Shown one piece after another: positions 60,725 through 64,000 of a stretch of DNA of 64,000 nt; position 1 is the first letter of the stretch, and each line of letters begins with the position of its first letter. The DNA is taken from contig HG738137.1 of assembly GCA_000499405.2 (NCBI GenBank), forward strand, positions 24,141,800-24,205,799, in the 5' to 3' direction. The translations under genes were made by a program, and so were the position numbers. The DNA comes from Onchocerca volvulus. Its lineage: Eukaryota; Nematoda; Chromadorea; Rhabditida; Onchocercidae. The notes beneath the pieces were generated by a model. The model did no database searches, was not told the DNA's origin, and saw only the letters and a program-made list of their open reading frames with translations.

Positions 60725-62970
60725 CTTCTTTGAATTTTCTAGGTTAAATTATTCATTAAAGTATATGCATTTAACCAATTATCACTTTTCCCAATGGACA
60801 CATTCATGCAGAATTGATTAAACAAATCAATTTATTTTGCTATATATTCCCTGCAACATATGCCTTTTTTCCGTTTTTTCCTATCCTCAATTTTATTTGT
60901 TATCAGCATTTAAAACAATCATTAAAAGTAGATCAAATGTCCCAGAAATGTTTTCTGCACATCCTTTTCTGGAATACAAACAGTTATAATTGAAATGGAA
61001 CTTATTTTTCTCTCTTTTTTCTCCAGTTTATACATCAAATAATTAAATTCAGTTATTTTTGTATTCCACAAATGGCTTCTTTAATGGTAGGGCTGAATAT
61101 TTAGAGAAGAAATTCCAGGATTCCAACAAAATTAACATAATATTGCTGTATGTTATTAAGGCAAAGGTCAAAAAGATCAAATTAATTACTCCAATTAATA
61201 AATTAGTTCTGTCTTTTATTTATGACGATTAATTTGATATATTCATAGAAGATGAGCTCCTTGCCATTTCAATTATAAAAATATTTCATAAAGAATGTCA
61301 AATAAATAAATTGCATCATAAGTATCATTCATTTAAATGTCGGAAATCTATCTGCAAAACAAATTTTCTTATAATTCTCGCCGTATTTCAAGTCACTTGA
61401 ACAGAATTCTTAGAGGACGATTCATTTTTTCCTGAAAAAAAAAGAAAAAAAAAAAAATTGCCATCGAATGAAATTTTTCTTCATAGGAAGCTATTTTCAT
61501 TGGACAAATTTTTTATTTTTTTTTCTTGGCAGAGTCTACGTCAATATTTTTCTTTTTATGGAGCTTTCAGCTTTTCAATCCAATTTCTTTCTCTTTTTTC
61601 TGTTCAATCAATTCATCTCCAGAGATTCTGATATGATATTTAAATCTTACCCTACCATTTCAAAGTCAAATTTAAAATTGAAACATAATGGATCAGAAAA
61701 ATAGATTTTTCTATAGCAATTTTTATAAAAAAAAAGAAATGTTAAACGAAATAAATTGAAAAATAGCTGCCATTTGGTAAGAAAAAAAAAAAAAAAAATT
61801 GGAAGGAAAGAAAAAAGAATGAAGAAATGTTGAAGAGAAAAGAATTTTATTATTCTTTTCAGTGACTTAGGATGGTTAAAATATATTAAATTTCTAATAG
61901 ATCAAAGCTTATTGGTAATGTATTGTTTAACTAATTTTGAATTTTTCTAAATCGTAACAAATTTTATTCATTCGAAACCATCGAATATTTTGTGTTACTT
62001 ATTTAATTATTACATATTTTGATGATATTTAATATTAACATCATTGAATCATTTTACAAAGTCTTCACATAATTATGCATTTCTATTAGATGAATTTTTT
62101 CCAGAAATTAAAGAAGAGAGAAATTGCATACCAACTTATGTTACTTATCCCTCTTTCTATTATAAACTTATGTAATTGTAATTGTTATCATTTCAATGAA
62201 TGATAAGATTAAAATTTTTTCTTTAAAATCATCCATGTAAGTCCATTTTAAATACATGCACAAAATATTTCATAAAAGCAACATCAAAATATAATGCAGT
62301 AAGAGTGAAAGATGATTGAAAGATGATTACTGAAAGTATTAAATGAACATAATATATAATTTGATCAGATAACAAACCATAATACTTTAACAAAAATTAA
62401 ATCAGGTAAATCAAAAAAGCACAAAAAATTGAAGTGATTTAAAATAGAAATATTAATTAATTTGATGTATAGTTTTATAATCAACTAAATATAAGTTATT
62501 GCGGGAAAGAAATTGAGGAAAGCACAGCAAAGTGATTTTAAAGTTGTAAAAAAACAGTAAAGAGCAAATTTCAAGTTAGTAGCATATTTAAAAAAAAAAA
62601 AAAAAGATTCATTTTCAGCTTCTCAACTCACTAATGAAGAAAAAATATTGATCTGCACTGCTAATTCTAATGTCCAATGCTTATTGCATGTATTTTTCTG
62701 AAACAGAATAACTATTCAGCGAATATGCATTTGCAACAAATTGCTGAATAACATTCAGAAATAAACAATGTTAATCACACAGTGATTATAATTGCTAATA
62801 ATATATGAATATGTCATTGTAGTTTATAAATTGATGCTTGAAATGGAAACATGAACGATATAACTGTTTGTTGTTATCGATGATATTGACCCGGTTGTAA
62901 AGGTTAATATTACTGCAAGTTGCCATCAATCATTTAGATTCAAAACAATTTCATTTTAAAATATTATTTA

Positions 62971-63065
62971 CCGCCGACGGAACGCTAGCTGGTATCGGTG
63001 CCACAAGCCAGTTATCTCTATGGAAACTTTTCCGACCCCCCCTGCTAGAAACCGTCTAATAATTC
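62971..63065 (-). pseudogene. decayed 28S rRNA fragment
   Basis: 63000-63065 aligns without gaps to 63935-64000 of the intact 28S; I count 58 of 66 identical. Changes hit universally conserved positions (the GGGATAACTGG segment is altered), so it is not functional. The adjoining 62971-62999 is G+C-rich and only vaguely 28S-like. Same orientation, 935 bp offset. Confidence 0.85.
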
Positions 63066-63366
63066 AATATTTATAAGAGAAATATAAGAAAGAGTATAAT
63101 ATATATAAAATGTGGAAATATTCTAGTATACATCACGATTATATATACATATATATAACATTTAGACATAATATACATAATACACACATACGTAAGCAAA
63201 CATAAATATTTAATATAAATTGTATATATGAAAAATTTTTTAGTATATATGAGAAATTTAAGGAAGAAAGAGAATAGATTCTGGAATAATCTTTTTTTCT
63301 TTTATTAGGCTTTACAGCTCGCTTTTATGGAAAGATTTTGTAGTATATATGAAAAATAAAAATAAA
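63066..63366. other. spacer downstream of 28S
   Basis: A/T-rich spacer with (TA)n, CACATA and a repeated tatatatgaaaaat-like block (about 63224 and 63338). It would contain the 28S 3' processing and transcription termination region. No specific terminator is recognised. Confidence 0.55.
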
Positions 63367-63776
63367 ACAAATCGTCCAATCAAAGGATAAGTCTCAACAG
63401 ATCGCAATATGGAGGCTGCTCTACTGCTTACAACACCTTGACCAGTAATCAAGTCGTCTTCAAGTGATTTTGCGCCCCGACACTGTACCAGAGTAATCCG
63501 GTTTTGGCAACCACTTAACCATTCGATTAATTAGCAAGACCATATAATGGGGCATTAGCTGTAATAAAATATTTATTACATAATAGTGCCTCCCGACATC
63601 GGGGAGCAAATTTATCGTTGCCTTGTCTAGGTGGGATTCTGACTTAGAGGCGTTCAGTCATAATCCCTCAGATGGTAGCTTCGCACCATTGGCCGATCGG
63701 CCAAACACATGAACCAAATGTCTGAACCTGCGGTTCCTCTCGTACTGAGCAGGATTACTATCGCAACAACATATCA

Positions 63777-63831
<55 letters not shown>

Positions 63832-63873
63832 ATTGGTGGGTGAACAATCCAACGCTTGGCGAATTCTGCTTCG

Positions 63874-63911
<38 letters not shown>

Positions 63912-63934
63912 AACGTCGCTATGGACGCTTGGCT

Positions 63935-63982
<48 letters not shown>

Positions 63983-64000
63983 GAAACCTTCTAATAATTC
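63367..64000 (-). rRNA. 28S (large subunit) rRNA, 3' part
   Basis: The minus strand carries the 3' third of domain V through domain VI. It includes GGGATAACTGGCTTGTGGC, the GACCGTCGTGAGACAGGTTA segment and the sarcin-ricin loop AGTACGAGAGGAACC (63732-63746). It ends near GATTGGACGATTTGT, like the end of yeast 25S. Conserved blocks are intact, so this looks like a functional copy. The gene continues beyond the window. An A/T-rich expansion (TGTAATAAATATTTTATTACA) lies in a variable arm near 63560-63580. Confidence 0.96.

Larger units (their letters stand above)
45940..62970. other. 17-kb gene-poor region upstream of the EVI5-like exons
   Basis: No gene is recognised. The sequence is A/T-rich with poly-A/T runs, (TA)n tracts, CACA/CATA tracts and scattered weak open frames. 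If exon 1a has upstream exons they should lie here; the best candidates are listed separately. G+C-richer islands stand out at about 57470-57640, 59560-59830 and 60590-60810. Confidence 0.6.

Noticed and set aside
1..64000. CRISPR arrays, operons, prophage or restriction/toxin systems
   Set aside because: Sequence is eukaryotic with introns; tandem repeats here have no conserved repeat/unique spacer pattern and no associated genes.

Overview
This is one long AT-rich stretch (roughly three quarters A+T by eye) of an invertebrate nuclear genome. Introns are large and full of poly-A/T runs, splice acceptors are short (TTTCAG, TTTTAG, TTGCAG), and a eukaryotic 28S rRNA lies at the right edge. A nematode fits best, but this is inference from splice-site style and the rRNA, not a species call.

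The window is dominated by one gene on the minus strand: an EVI5-family Rab GTPase-activating protein (TBC domain followed by a long coiled coil). I could join 20 exons from about 45.9 kb down to a stop at 6936, with intact GT/AG sites and matching phase at every junction. Exon 1 has two alternatives, 1a (45736-45877) and 1b (34620-34719), both phase-compatible with exon 2. From exon 1b the protein is about 932 residues, with the TBC catalytic pair (arginine finger R227, glutamine finger Q263) intact. Two further small ATG exons (21021-21152 and 15623-15673) lie in the 12-kb intron before exon 11. Both end in the phase exon 11 needs, so a coiled-coil-only short form is possible. Two read-through stops, after exons 15 and 19, suggest alternative C-termini.

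Layout: 1-6935, 3' flank with tandem repeats and no gene. 6936-13635, the 3' exons 20-11, with minisatellites between them. 13636-25546, a giant intron with the two candidate internal first exons. 25547-32011, exons 10-2 carrying the TBC domain. 32012-45735, a giant intron holding exon 1b, a decayed Helitron with PIF1-like helicase (about 35.2-38.3 kb), a perfect 64-bp hairpin, a possible LTR remnant and several minisatellites. 45878-62970, gene-poor sequence with a few weak exon-like islands. 62971-64000, the rDNA edge: a decayed 66-bp 28S fragment, spacer, and the 3' part of 28S rRNA (minus strand), cut by the window end.

The most unusual pattern is that local repeats repeatedly contain pieces of exon ends with their splice sites. 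The 3' end of exon 18 plus donor is copied several times into its intron. The acceptor of exon 5 is duplicated 81 bp upstream. The 3' end of exon 2 has a 27-bp perfect inverted copy in the adjacent intron, so its donor sits at a hairpin. I found no conventional defence, toxin or biosynthetic system.
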